A stretch of 64,000 bases of DNA, taken from NCBI RefSeq assembly GCF_033472595.1, contig NZ_CP137642.1:620001-684000 (forward strand), read 5' to 3'. The stretch comes from Methanoculleus receptaculi (lineage in GTDB: Archaea > Halobacteriota > Methanomicrobia > Methanomicrobiales > Methanoculleaceae). The notes under the pieces were generated by a model. It had not been told where the DNA came from. It ran no database searches and saw only the letters and a program-made list of their open reading frames with translations. The translations under genes were made by a program, and so were the position numbers. Shown here piece after piece: positions 55,646 to 64,000 of this stretch. Every line of letters starts with the position of its first letter. The stretch's first letter is position 1.

Positions 55646-57385
55646 GTGTGCGGGATCGTCGGCTACACCGGGAGGCGGGCGGCAACCCCTATCCTGGTGC
55701 GGGGGTTGAAGAGGCTTGAGTACCGCGGATACGACTCCTTCGGGATTGCAACGGTCGGCAGCGCGATCGAGGTCTACAAGAAGGCCGGCCGCATCCCGGA
55801 CAGCGGGGTGGTGCCGGTCGATCTCGCGGGGTGCACCGGTATAGGGCATACCCGGTGGGCGACGCATGGTGAACCAAACGAGATCAACGCTCACCCTCAC
55901 GTGGACTGTGGCGGGAGGATCGCCGTTGTGCACAACGGCGTGATTGAGAACTACGCTGAATTGAAGCGGAGCCTCCAGGAGAGGGGGCATACCTTCAGGT
56001 CTGAGACAGATACCGAGGTGATCGCCCACCTCATCGAGGAGCGGTATGACGGTGATCTCCTGGCAGCGGTCAACGCGGTTCTTCCACTGCTCCGGGGCTC
56101 CTACGCAATACTTGTGATCGCCGACGATCGCCAGAGGGTCGTCGCCGCTCGCGATGCAAGCCCGCTTGTCCTCGGCATCGGTGATGACGAGGTCTTTGCC
56201 GCTTCGGACATGACGCCGCTTCTTGAGTACACGGAACGCGTGATCTTCCTTGAGGACGGTGATGTTGCCGATCTCACCCCCTGCCGCTGCACAATCTATA
56301 GCGGCGGCCGGAAGGTTGAGCGCCCGGTTGAACTGATCAACTGGTGCCTTGAGGATACACGGAAGGGCGGTTTTCCTCACTACATGCTGAAAGAGATCTA
56401 CGAGCAGCCCCAATCGTTCTATGAGACCCTCAGGGCGGGTGTCGACGAGCGTGTGCGAAACCTGGTGATGGAGGCCGATGAGATCACGCTGGTTGCATGC
56501 GGGACATCCTATCATACCGCCCTGGTCTTCAAGTACCTGGCCGAATCGCTCTGCGGCATACCGGTGCGCGTCGAGATGGGTTCGGAGTTCAAGTACTTCA
56601 CCCCACCCCTCCACGGCCTCGTTATCGCGGTCTCGCAGTCGGGGGAGACGGCGGATACGATCGCCGCCTTAAAGATGGCAAAAGCCCGCAACTGCCCGAC
56701 GCTTGCCATAACCAACATGCAGGGAAGCACGGTCACCCGGATCGCGGACGAGACCATGCTCATGCGGGCCGGCCCCGAGATCGGTGTCGCTGCAACCAAG
56801 TCCTACACGGCACAGCTTGCGGCGCTTATGCAGATTGTCAACCTGCGATGCGAGGGGGCGTTCGACGATGCTCTGTCGCATGCGCACCTGGCCATCGGGG
56901 ATGTCCTCCTCCAGGACGTCCATGAGGCGGTCACTCTCTGCTCAAAGGCCAAGCACGTCTTCTTCGTAGGAAGGGGGCCGTTTTACGCGGTGGCGCTGGA
57001 AGGCGCCCTCAAGATGAAGGAGATCTCCTACGTTCATGCCGAGGGTTACGCTGCCGGAGAGTTGAAGCACGGGCCGTTTGCCCTGCTCACCCCGGAGACG
57101 CCGGTGGTTGCGATCTGCACCCCCGGCCCGACATACGGGGTGATGGTCTCGAACATAAAGGAGATGAAGGCGAGGAGAGCGCCGATCATCGCCATCGGGG
57201 TTGCCGGTGATACTGAGCTCCCCGAGATCGTGGACATCTTCATCCCCATACCGGACACACATCTTCTGGTTCAGGTGCTGACTGCGTCGGTCGTCCTGCA
57301 GTTGCTTGCCTACCACACCGCCTGCGCCCTGGAACGGGACGTCGACAAACCGCGGAACCTGGCAAAGAGCGTGACCGTTGAATGA
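55646..57385 (+). CDS. glmS: Glutamine--fructose-6-phosphate aminotransferase
   Basis: 579 residues; GTG 55646 directly follows the copy-2 stop codon and codes for the Met removed to expose catalytic Cys2 (MCGIVGYTGRRAA). N-terminal glutaminase (HTRWATHGEPNEINAHPH, YDGDLLAAV), then two SIS domains (ACGTSYHTALVFKYLAES, AVSQSGETADTIAALKMAK) and the C-terminal DKPRNLAKSVTVE tail with its sugar-phosphate site. Makes glucosamine-6-P for UDP-GlcNAc. Confidence 0.96.
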   Translation: MCGIVGYTGRRAATPILVRGLKRLEYRGYDSFGIATVGSAIEVYKKAGRIPDSGVVPVDLAGCTGIGHTRWATHGEPNEINAHPHVDCGGRIAVVHNGVIENYAELKRSLQERGHTFRSETDTEVIAHLIEERYDGDLLAAVNAVLPLLRGSYAILVIADDRQRVVAARDASPLVLGIGDDEVFAASDMTPLLEYTERVIFLEDGDVADLTPCRCTIYSGGRKVERPVELINWCLEDTRKGGFPHYMLKEIYEQPQSFYETLRAGVDERVRNLVMEADEITLVACGTSYHTALVFKYLAESLCGIPVRVEMGSEFKYFTPPLHGLVIAVSQSGETADTIAALKMAKARNCPTLAITNMQGSTVTRIADETMLMRAGPEIGVAATKSYTAQLAALMQIVNLRCEGAFDDALSHAHLAIGDVLLQDVHEAVTLCSKAKHVFFVGRGPFYAVALEGALKMKEISYVHAEGYAAGELKHGPFALLTPETPVVAICTPGPTYGVMVSNIKEMKARRAPIIAIGVAGDTELPEIVDIFIPIPDTHLLVQVLTASVVLQLLAYHTACALERDVDKPRNLAKSVTVE

Positions 57386-57981
57386 TAGAGTATGGACGCA
57401 ACGCCCTCGGTGAGGGGGCGACGATATTTGAGCCGGTGACCATCGGGTTTCCCTCCCGTGACCGGATAGGAGAGAAGGAATACCCGGGCGCCACCATCGG
57501 GAAGAACGCGGTCCTCCGGTCGGGGACCATCATCTACTGCGATGTGAGGATAGGTGATGCTTTCCAGACCGGCCACAACGTGCTGATCCGTGAGAAGACC
57601 ACTATCGGAGACCGCGTGGCGGTCGGCACGGCGGCGGTGGTAGAGGGCGACTGCACCATCGGCGACGACGTCCGCATCCAGAGCCTGGTCTACGTCCCGA
57701 CCGGCGCCCGGATCGGTGACCGGGTTTTTATAGGCCCAAACGCTGTCCTGACAAACGACCGCTACCCGCCGGGGCCGCGTGAGTCTCTCCGCGGCCCGGT
57801 TTTAGGAGACGACGCCGTCATCGGTGCAAATGCGACGATCCTGCCCGGCGTCAGGGTTGGTGAGGGTGCGTTTGTCGCTGCTGGAGCGGTTGTGACAAGG
57901 GATGTCCCGCCGGAGATGCTTGCGGTGGGGGCACCGGCACGGTTCCGTGCGCTCCCTGCTGAAGCGAGGCGGTGCCGGTGA
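57382..57981 (+). CDS. Hexapeptide-repeat acetyltransferase (WbpD/WlbB-like)
   Basis: 199 residues, ATG 57382 overlapping the glmS stop. Left-handed beta helix: IGKNAVLRSGTIIYCDVRIG, TIGDRVAVGTAAVVEGDCTIG and a C-terminal AAGAVVTRDVPPEMLAVGAP cap. Resembles N-acetyltransferases that act on the 3-amino group of UDP-GlcNAc3N uronates (known pathway of WbpD/WlbB). Together with the next gene this fits UDP-diacetamido uronic acid synthesis. Confidence 0.8.
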   Translation: MIEYGRNALGEGATIFEPVTIGFPSRDRIGEKEYPGATIGKNAVLRSGTIIYCDVRIGDAFQTGHNVLIREKTTIGDRVAVGTAAVVEGDCTIGDDVRIQSLVYVPTGARIGDRVFIGPNAVLTNDRYPPGPRESLRGPVLGDDAVIGANATILPGVRVGEGAFVAAGAVVTRDVPPEMLAVGAPARFRALPAEARRCR

Positions 57982-59069
57982 TGATCCCCGTTGCCCGGCC
58001 GGTGGTCGGGGAGGAGGAGATCGCTGCCGTCGCTGAAGTGATGCGGTCGGGGATGCTTGCCCGCGGTTCGGTCGTCGCGGAGTTTGAGTCCCGCTTTGCG
58101 GACTACTGCGGTGCCGCCCACGCGGTCGGCGTCAACTCGGGCACCGCTGCGCTGCATGCTGCACTCCTCGCCGCCGGCATCCGTCCGGGAGACTCGGTGA
58201 TAGTCCCGGCGTTCACGTTCTTTGCGACGGCATCGAGCGTCTCTATGTGCGGGGCAACACCGCTCTTTGCGGATGTCGACCCGCGGACGTTCAACATCGA
58301 CCCTGCTTCGGTCGAGGCTCTCGTCAGCCCGGATACCCGGGCGGTGATCGGCGTCCACCTCTTCGGGCAGCCTTTTGATCTCGATGCCGTCCGTGCGCTC
58401 TGTGACGACCACGGTCTTATGCTGATCGAGGACGCCGCCCAGGCGCACGGCGCTGAGTATCACGGGAGACGGACAGGCAGCCTGGCCGATATAGGGTGCT
58501 TCTCGTTTTACCCGACGAAGAACATGACCACCGGGGAGGGCGGTATGGTCACGACCGATGACGAACGCATCGCCGAACGGGTCAGACTCTTCATCGATCA
58601 CGGCCAGAGCCGGAAGTATCTCCACACAGTCATCGGCTACAACTACAGGATGACAAACATCGCCGCCGCGATCGGGATGGTGCAGGTCGAGCGGCTTGAG
58701 GCGTTCAACGAACGCCGGATCGAGAACGCCCGCTACCTCGACCGCCACCTGGCGGGCACGGGGCTCGTGACGCCACACGTTGCGCCGGGAGTCAGGCACG
58801 TCTACCACCAGTACGTTGTGAAACTCCCGGCCGGCTACCCGGTTGCGCGGGAGGTGTTCATGAGCGCCCTTGCGGAACGCGGGGTCGGGACGGCCGTCCA
58901 TTACCCCATCCCGCTCCACCGGCAGCCGGTCTACGAGAGTGCGGGCAAGACCGCGTCCTGCCCGGTATCGGACGACCTTGCGGCATCGGTCGTGAGCCTG
59001 CCGGTTCACCCATCGGTGACGGATGAAGAACGGGCATACATCTGCGACGCGGTGCGGGAACTCTCCTGA
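57981..59069 (+). CDS. DegT/DnrJ/EryC1/StrS aminotransferase (WbpE-like)
   Basis: 362 residues from ATG 57981, overlapping the previous stop by one base. PLP-dependent sugar aminotransferase. GVNSGTAALHAAL, the FTFFATASSV region, IEDAAQAHGAEYHG (Asp for PLP nitrogen) and SFYPTKNMTTGEGGMV with the PLP lysine. WbpE-type enzymes aminate a 3-keto UDP-sugar; the needed WbpB-like dehydrogenase is not in this window. Confidence 0.92.
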   Translation: MIPVARPVVGEEEIAAVAEVMRSGMLARGSVVAEFESRFADYCGAAHAVGVNSGTAALHAALLAAGIRPGDSVIVPAFTFFATASSVSMCGATPLFADVDPRTFNIDPASVEALVSPDTRAVIGVHLFGQPFDLDAVRALCDDHGLMLIEDAAQAHGAEYHGRRTGSLADIGCFSFYPTKNMTTGEGGMVTTDDERIAERVRLFIDHGQSRKYLHTVIGYNYRMTNIAAAIGMVQVERLEAFNERRIENARYLDRHLAGTGLVTPHVAPGVRHVYHQYVVKLPAGYPVAREVFMSALAERGVGTAVHYPIPLHRQPVYESAGKTASCPVSDDLAASVVSLPVHPSVTDEERAYICDAVRELS

Positions 59070-59556
59070 CCGAGAAGATGAAGGACCAAATACTCTTTTT
59101 ATTGAAGAGCATCCGATCAGCACGTTTGCTGGCGGTCTGGTGGATCTCCCTCGCAAGTTGTAGGCCACCAGAGATCGCCCTCCGGAATCCAACGGCGGCA
59201 GTGGCCGGATTTTATGAGAGAGAATGAATATAAGATTTTATCGAAGCGATATAGTTATCTGTGCCGCAGAGGTATATTTTAATGTCGGAGATCACACCGC
59301 GGCAGGACAGGTAAGGCACGGTGCCCCGGAATGCCTCCAAACACCGGCGCATCCAGGGCACCTACAACGCTGCCGGATCCAGGATAGCCGGATTGAAGTG
59401 ACCATCCCCTGAACGTAGCAACGTACTCTTGCCCGGGATGGTGCACGTGGTTGCTTCTGAGCCTATGAGGCGGGGAAAACACTCTGACATCGTGCAAAAG
59501 GGGCTTGAAACCCGGGTACAGGTCAAGGTCAAATTTCAGCGAAGCAGGAGGAGCAA
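59070..59556. other. Intergenic region of about 490 bp
   Basis: The DegT gene is followed by CTTTTTATTG, a plausible terminator (about 59094-59103). AT-rich strings at 59235-59280 (TTTTATCG, GTATATTTTAA) look like a promoter but no gene follows closely. The last bases carry a strong GGAGGAG site for the 59557 gene. Nothing else is supported. Confidence 0.45.
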
Positions 59557-60876
59557 ATGCAAAACCTTCTTGTAAAGATCACTGATAGAAGTGCAAAAAT
59601 TGGAATTATCGGTCAGGGCTACGTCGGCCTCCCGCTTGCAATGGCTTTTGCACGGAAGTTTACCGTCTTCGGCTACGACGTCTGTTCAGGCACCGTCGAG
59701 CGGCTCCGGGCAGGGAAGTCTCACATCCAGGACGTTCCGGACACGCAACTCTCCCTATACCTTGGACAGACCTATTTCCCGACCTCTGATCCCGAAGACC
59801 TTCACCAGTGCGACTTCCTCATCATCTGCGTCCCAACACCGCTATCGGAAGACAAGATCCCGGATCTGAGCTGTATAAAGGATGCCTGTTCGACTCTCAA
59901 AATCATTCTGCGCCGGGGGAAGTTTGTCATTCTGGAGAGCACAACTTTTCCGGGGACGACCGATGAGGTGGTGGTTCCGATCCTCGAAGAGACCGGGCTC
60001 GTCGCCGGCAGCGACTTCGGCATCGCCTACTCTCCAGAGCGAGTAGACCCCGGGAACAAGCAGTACCCCATCGATAAAGTGCCGACGGTCGTCGGCGGGA
60101 TCAACGCCGAGTGTACCGAGATCGCCGCCGCCCTCTATGGGAGTGTCATGGACCGGGTCGTCCCGGTTCGGGATGCCCGCACGGCGGAAGCCGTGAAGAT
60201 GATCGAGAACATCTTCAGGAACGTCAACATCGCTCTGGTCAATGAGATGGCTCTCATCTTCGAACGGATGGGCATCGACACCTGGGAAGTGATCGACGCC
60301 GCGGCCACCAAGCCTTATGGTTTCATGCCCTTCTATCCCGGTCCCGGCATCGGCGGCCACTGCATTCCCCTCGACCCCTACTACATGTCGTACCGGGCGA
60401 AGAAATACGGCTTTATCCCCCGCTTCATCGAGACCTCCGGAGAGATCAACGAGTTCATGAAGATGCACACTGTCAACCTTATCGAGAAAGGGCTCAGACA
60501 GGTCGGCAAGCGCGTTTACGGTGCGAAAGTCGCTGTGATGGGTCTCGCCTACAAAAAGAACATCAATGACTCGCGGGAGTCGCCTTCCATCAAGATCGTC
60601 GAAGAACTCGCAAACCTCGGGGCCGACGTGCGGGTCTACGACCCGTTCGTCCCCTCCCTTGCGACGAAGGCAGGCGTGTTTACTTCGGCAGAGAGCATCG
60701 AAGAGGCGCTTTCGGGGGCTGATTGTGCGGCATTCCTTGTGGACCACGATGCCTTCAGAAGGCTGGACGCAGGGTATATCGGGAGCTGTATGAGTACCCC
60801 TGTTCTTGTAGACTGCAAGAACCTCTTCCAGCAGAAAGACGGAATCGTATACCTGTGCATCGGTAAAGGCGAGTGA
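59557..60876 (+). CDS. UDP-sugar 6-dehydrogenase (WecC/WbpA-like)
   Basis: 439 residues. Oxidises a UDP-hexose or UDP-HexNAc at C6 with NAD, to the uronate. Rossmann IGIIGQGYVGLPLAMAFA, VPTPLSEDKIPDLS, the catalytic Cys in PGIGGHCIPLDPYY (GGHCIP) and a C-terminal KVAVMGLAYKKNINDSRESP site. The GGHCIPLDPYY form is typical of UDP-GlcNAc/ManNAc dehydrogenases. AGGAGGAG precedes the ATG. Confidence 0.93.
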   Translation: MQNLLVKITDRSAKIGIIGQGYVGLPLAMAFARKFTVFGYDVCSGTVERLRAGKSHIQDVPDTQLSLYLGQTYFPTSDPEDLHQCDFLIICVPTPLSEDKIPDLSCIKDACSTLKIILRRGKFVILESTTFPGTTDEVVVPILEETGLVAGSDFGIAYSPERVDPGNKQYPIDKVPTVVGGINAECTEIAAALYGSVMDRVVPVRDARTAEAVKMIENIFRNVNIALVNEMALIFERMGIDTWEVIDAAATKPYGFMPFYPGPGIGGHCIPLDPYYMSYRAKKYGFIPRFIETSGEINEFMKMHTVNLIEKGLRQVGKRVYGAKVAVMGLAYKKNINDSRESPSIKIVEELANLGADVRVYDPFVPSLATKAGVFTSAESIEEALSGADCAAFLVDHDAFRRLDAGYIGSCMSTPVLVDCKNLFQQKDGIVYLCIGKGE

Positions 60877-61175
60877 GCCCGGTAACGCCAGCACGGAATA
60901 GACCACTTTTTTCAGGATGAGCGCAAGTGTCTGCCTGCACGATCGATGCCGCAAGGTCGGATAAACCACATAGAGGCCGGAACTAAAACCATGCTGTGAC
61001 GGCTACAGGGCCGAGACCCGGGGTTTCATATGAATCCCGCTTTGAGCGCACGGCCACGCGCACACCAGATGCAGATCGTCGTTTCGGGGCGGATTTTTCG
61101 TTAGAGGCGAGGAGAAAGACGGGTATTTTCATCATACCGGCTAAATAATAAATAGTAAACCATTACATTGATACT
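60877..61175. other. Intergenic region of about 300 bp
   Basis: No gene. The TATA-like AAATAATAAATAG at 61143-61155 lies about 20-30 bases before the ATG 61176, so the next gene is probably leaderless. Around 61040-61070 a degenerate copy of the IFIWYACG repeat may be present on the minus strand (ICIWCARGRA). Confidence 0.45.
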
Positions 61176-62297
61176 ATGCTCTTGTGGATCGGCATAGGGC
61201 TCATCGTTGCTGCAGTCGCCCCATACATAGTATACCTTATCGGGATCAACATCGGCAAAAAACCCGGCAAACCGCCGGTACTCGAAGAGTATCCGCCCAT
61301 CAGCATCATCATCTCCGCATATAACGAAGAGGCAGTCATTCAGAAGCGGGTCGAGAACATCCTTGCATCCTCATACCCGGCAGACCGATATGAGGTCATC
61401 TTTGTGGACGACTGCTCCTCCGACAACACCCGGGTGCTTGCCGAGGAGGCCTTCAGGAAGGCCGGTATCACTCACCGGATCATTGCCAATACCGAGCGAC
61501 TGGGCACAAACCGGTCGTATAACAAAGCAATGCAGATGGCGCGTTTTCCAATCGTTGTCACCACGGATGCTGACGTATTCTTTGAACGTGAAGCTCTCGC
61601 GCACCTCATCGCCCGGCTCGTCAGCGATGAGCGCATTGCTGCGGTCTGCGGGGACCTCCATCCCCTCCCGGACGACGGGTCCCATCCGGCACAGATGGAG
61701 AGCGCTTACAGGAACTACTACGGGCGGATGTGCAGCTGGGAGAGTGCCGTCGACTCCACCTACACCTTCAACGGTGCCCTCGTCGCGTTCAAGCGCGACC
61801 TGGTGACCAGGATCGACGACAAGCGGGGAGCTGACGATGCAAACACGGCGTTCGAGGCGATCCGGCGCGGATATCGGGCGGTTTACGAGCCCAGCGCTCT
61901 GGTCTACGAGGACATACCACGGGATTTCCATACGCAGTACCGGCAGAAGATCCGGCGGGCCACCCGTCTAATCGAGGCGACAACCGCAAACCTTGACCTC
62001 TTGAGACATGCCCGCCCGTTTTCGCGGTTCTTCTACCCGCTGCGGATCTACATGTACCTCGCAACGCCGGCCCTCTTCTTCATCGGAAGTGCTCTCTTCA
62101 TCGTAGGGCTTGCTCTTGCGTCCACCACCCTCGCTTTCGGGCTCCTCTGTCTCTTCGCCCTGATCGGTTACTTCCGGAGGAGCAGCACGATCGTCTCCTT
62201 TACCACGAATCAGGTCTATCTCGCAAAAGGGCTGCTTAACCTAGGAAAAGATATGCGGGTCTGGGAGAGTACGTCAAACAAGTTGGGGACCGGGTAG
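61176..62297 (+). CDS. Membrane family 2 glycosyltransferase
   Basis: 373 residues. An N-terminal anchor (LLWIGIGLIVAAVAPYIVYLI) precedes a GT-A catalytic domain: ISIIISAYNEEAVIQ, VIFVDDCSSDNT, the DxD motif TTDADVFF, CGDLHPLP, and a QKIRRATR form of the QxxRW region. Two or three C-terminal membrane helices follow. It processes a nucleotide sugar at the cytoplasmic face, likely for surface polysaccharide or N-glycan (inference from neighbours). Confidence 0.9.
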   Translation: MLLWIGIGLIVAAVAPYIVYLIGINIGKKPGKPPVLEEYPPISIIISAYNEEAVIQKRVENILASSYPADRYEVIFVDDCSSDNTRVLAEEAFRKAGITHRIIANTERLGTNRSYNKAMQMARFPIVVTTDADVFFEREALAHLIARLVSDERIAAVCGDLHPLPDDGSHPAQMESAYRNYYGRMCSWESAVDSTYTFNGALVAFKRDLVTRIDDKRGADDANTAFEAIRRGYRAVYEPSALVYEDIPRDFHTQYRQKIRRATRLIEATTANLDLLRHARPFSRFFYPLRIYMYLATPALFFIGSALFIVGLALASTTLAFGLLCLFALIGYFRRSSTIVSFTTNQVYLAKGLLNLGKDMRVWESTSNKLGTG

Positions 62298-62342
62298 CCA
62301 GTCCGGTCTCCCCTCTGCTGAGGGTCCTGAAATCATCAATTT

Positions 62343-62410
62343 TTACGAAGAAAGCAGGCAGAAGCCCCCCATTTTAGTGGGGGATGAATGCCGTTCTCCG
62401 GCAATCTTAT
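62343..62410 (+). repeat. Left-end hairpin of TnpB element 3
   Basis: TTTACGAAGAAAGCAGGCAG, then the hairpin CCCCCCATTTTAGTGGGGG and GATGAATGCCGTTCTCCGGC. The flanks match the relic at 19374-19405, and the hairpin-ATGAA form matches the left ends of the other two elements. Confidence 0.6.
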
Positions 62411-62433
62411 TACGCATTGGCGCGCACAAAACC

Positions 62434-63526
62434 ATAATACGTAAGGCCTATCGGTATCGACTCTCTCCCTCAACGTCTCAGGTTACTCTCCTTGAGCAGA
62501 CGCTTGAGATCTGTCGGTGGGTCTATAACGATACGGTCGCAGTGCGAAAGAACGCCTGGGAACAGGAGCAGAATTCCATCTCTCTACGAAACCAACAAGA
62601 TCCTGCCCCAATGGAAAAAGGAACGACCCGATCTGAACCGGGTTCATTCTCAGGTTCTTCAGAATGTTCAGATGCGCGTTGATCTTGCTTTCAAAGCGTT
62701 TTTCCAACGGGTGAAGGCGGGCGAGAACCCCGGCTATCCCCGGTTCAAGGAGAGAGATCGATACGATAGTTTCACGTACAAACAGTCGGGGTTCAAACTC
62801 GATGGAGATCGTCTCCATCTCTCGAAGATCGGTGAGGTGAGGATCGTCCTCCACCGACCCATCGAGGGAACGATCAAGACTCTCACAATCCGGCGGTCTT
62901 CGACCGGGAAGTGGTACGCCTGCTTCTCGGTCGAGTACGATCCCTCTCCGGCACCGCAGAAGGAGACCGTAGTCGGGATCGATGTCGGTCTCGAATCCTT
63001 CGCCACCCTCTCAAACGGAGAGAAGATCGAGAACCCCCGGTTTTTCCGTACTGACGAGAGGGTTCTCGCCAAAGCACAGAGGAAACTCTCGAAGGCACAG
63101 AAGGACACTCCTGAACGAAAGAAGGCCAGAAAGATCGTCGCACACGTCCACAAACGGATCGTCAACAGACGGCTCAATTTTGCTCACCAGACCTCCCGTC
63201 AATTGGTAGATCGGTTCGGTACAATTGTGTTTGAGGAACTGAACATCACAAACATGCAGAAGAACCACCCTCTGGCAAAAAGCATCGCAGATGTTGCCTG
63301 GAATATGTTTATCTCGATCACGGGGAGCAAAGCGGAGGATGCTGGCTCACGCGTGATCTAGGTGAATCCCAGAAACACATCACAGATGTGCTCCAGATGT
63401 GGGATGATCGTCGCCAAGACACTTTCTGATCGTGTCCACTCCTGCCCACATTGTGGATTGGTGATGGATCGCGACCAGAACGCGGCGATCATTATTATGA
63501 GATTGGGGCTGCAATCTCAGGGGTAA
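62434..63526 (+). pseudogene. tnpB: IS605-family TnpB, inactivated three ways
   Basis: Three lesions. (1) The expected start is ATA ATA (62434) with no ATG in frame, only a GTG inside the left-end hairpin. (2) At about 62577 the CT repeat (ATCTCTCTACG) has lost two bases, shifting WEQEQNSISL into a frame that continues LYETNKILPQWKKERPDL. (3) TAG at 63359-63361 replaces the usual Glu in RVI-E-VNPRNTSQ. The RuvC Asp (IDVGLESF), Glu (FEELN), zinc fingers (CSRCG, CPHCG) and last Asp (DRDQNAA) are still coded. It was active recently, since the damage is small. Confidence 0.85.
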
Positions 63527-63530
63527 CCCA

Positions 63531-63564
63531 GGATGCCCCTGACTTCAGTTGGGGGAGCAGTCAC
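63531..63564 (+). repeat. Right-end hairpin of TnpB element 3
   Basis: GGATGCCCCTGACTTCAG-T-TGGGGGAGCAGTCAC. Position, GGA.GCCCC stem and terminal TCAC match the right ends at 9981 and 24059. Confidence 0.55.
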
Positions 63565-63604
63565 CCGGAGCACGATCCAGAGCAATAAACCGGATCCTGC
63601 AAGA

Positions 63605-63614
63605 GGAATATATC
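63605..63614 (+). promoter_or_regulatory. asnB TATA box
   Basis: GGAATATATC lies 26-35 bases upstream of the ATG 63640, so the mRNA would start at most a few bases before it. Confidence 0.45.
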
Positions 63615-63639
63615 ATCCTGCAGATAGACTCTCTTATCC

Positions 63640-64000
63640 ATGTGTGGTATTGCCGGGCAACTGCACCTTGCGGGAGGAGCAGCCGATCCAGAGTTGGTCC
63701 GGCGGATGTCCGACCTCCTCAAACACCGCGGGCCCGACGGGGACGGGATCTACGTAGACGGGATGGTAGCGCTTGCTCATCGCCGCCTGGCAATCATCGA
63801 TCTCTCCGAAGAGGGGCACCAGCCGATGACCAACGAGGACGGGACGCTCTGGCTGGTCTTCAACGGGGAGATCTACAACTACCGGGAACTCATGGAGGAA
63901 CTGATCGCGCACGGCCACCAGTTCCGATCGAGGACCGACAGTGAAGTGATCCTGCACGCCTACGAGGAGTGGGGAACCGGTTGCCTGCAACGGTTCAACG
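63640..64000 (+). CDS. asnB: Asparagine synthetase (glutamine-hydrolysing), N-terminal part
   Basis: 120 codons visible; runs off the right edge. Class II glutamine amidotransferase domain with catalytic Cys2 (MCGIAGQLHLAGG), LLKHRGPDGDGIY, RRLAIIDLSEEGHQPM, VFNGEIYNYRELMEEL and RTDSEVILHAYEEWG. The synthetase domain is outside the window. It could belong to a surface-polysaccharide asnB-like amidotransferase, given the neighbouring sugar genes. Confidence 0.93.
   Translation, partial: MCGIAGQLHLAGGAADPELVRRMSDLLKHRGPDGDGIYVDGMVALAHRRLAIIDLSEEGHQPMTNEDGTLWLVFNGEIYNYRELMEELIAHGHQFRSRTDSEVILHAYEEWGTGCLQRFN

Noticed and set aside
57762-59192. 476-codon minus-strand frame over the acetyltransferase and aminotransferase genes
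   Set aside because: Arg/Asp/Val-rich antisense shadow; both plus-strand genes are clearly real.
63359-63361. TAG in tnpB3 as pyrrolysine
   Set aside because: Homologues have Glu there, the gene carries two other lesions, and no pyrrolysine genes are seen; a nonsense mutation is simpler.

Overview
The window looks like chromosome of a hydrogenotrophic methanogen of the order Methanomicrobiales, most like Methanoculleus (inference from gene content, not from a database search). The evidence is a complete F420-reducing hydrogenase operon (frhADGB), O-phosphoseryl-tRNA synthetase, GTP cyclohydrolase IV (MptA), archaeal PEP carboxylase, aIF2-beta, aRF1, the rps12-rps7-aEF2 operon, archaeal TATA/BRE promoters and high GC content in core genes.

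Layout. 1-7.6 kb is an accessory region: small secreted and membrane proteins, paralogous copies, two toxin-antitoxin pairs (hicBA and a relBE type) and several broken genes. 7.6-15.4 kb holds core genes (rpoL, a methyltransferase, aif2b, purL, ilvC, mptA) plus a TnpB element inserted against the end of aif2b and a flavodoxin gene with an in-frame stop. 15.5-19.3 kb is the frh operon. 19.3-20.9 kb is mostly non-coding, with a decayed TnpB-element relic and a SpeD-like gene. 20.9-25.4 kb holds a C2H2 zinc-finger microprotein coupled to a LigD-type phosphoesterase, a HerA-like ATPase and a second TnpB element. 25.5-30.1 kb has DUF2124, a COG2229-like GTPase, HEAT-repeat proteins and broken small genes. 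30.1-43 kb is dense core metabolism and translation: ppcA, aEF2-rps7-rps12, queDEC, a Nudix hydrolase, prf1, argS, taw1 and sepS. 43-48.2 kb is accessory: repeats, an XRE regulator with a membrane partner and a perfect palindromic operator, an RNase H-like nuclease, a HAD pseudogene and a transglutaminase-like protein. 48.2-62.3 kb starts with sufCB, pcm and a cyclase, followed by glmM-glmU-glmU-glmS-acetyltransferase-aminotransferase, a UDP-sugar dehydrogenase and a membrane glycosyltransferase, which fits synthesis of an acetamido-uronic sugar for surface glycans. The end holds a dead third TnpB element and the start of asnB.

Two themes stand out. First, accessory genes are repeatedly broken by small lesions (2-nt changes, a 10-nt repeat deletion, nonsense codons) while every core gene is open. 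Second, three TnpB elements at different stages of decay, plus a tnpB-less relic, show related hairpin ends.
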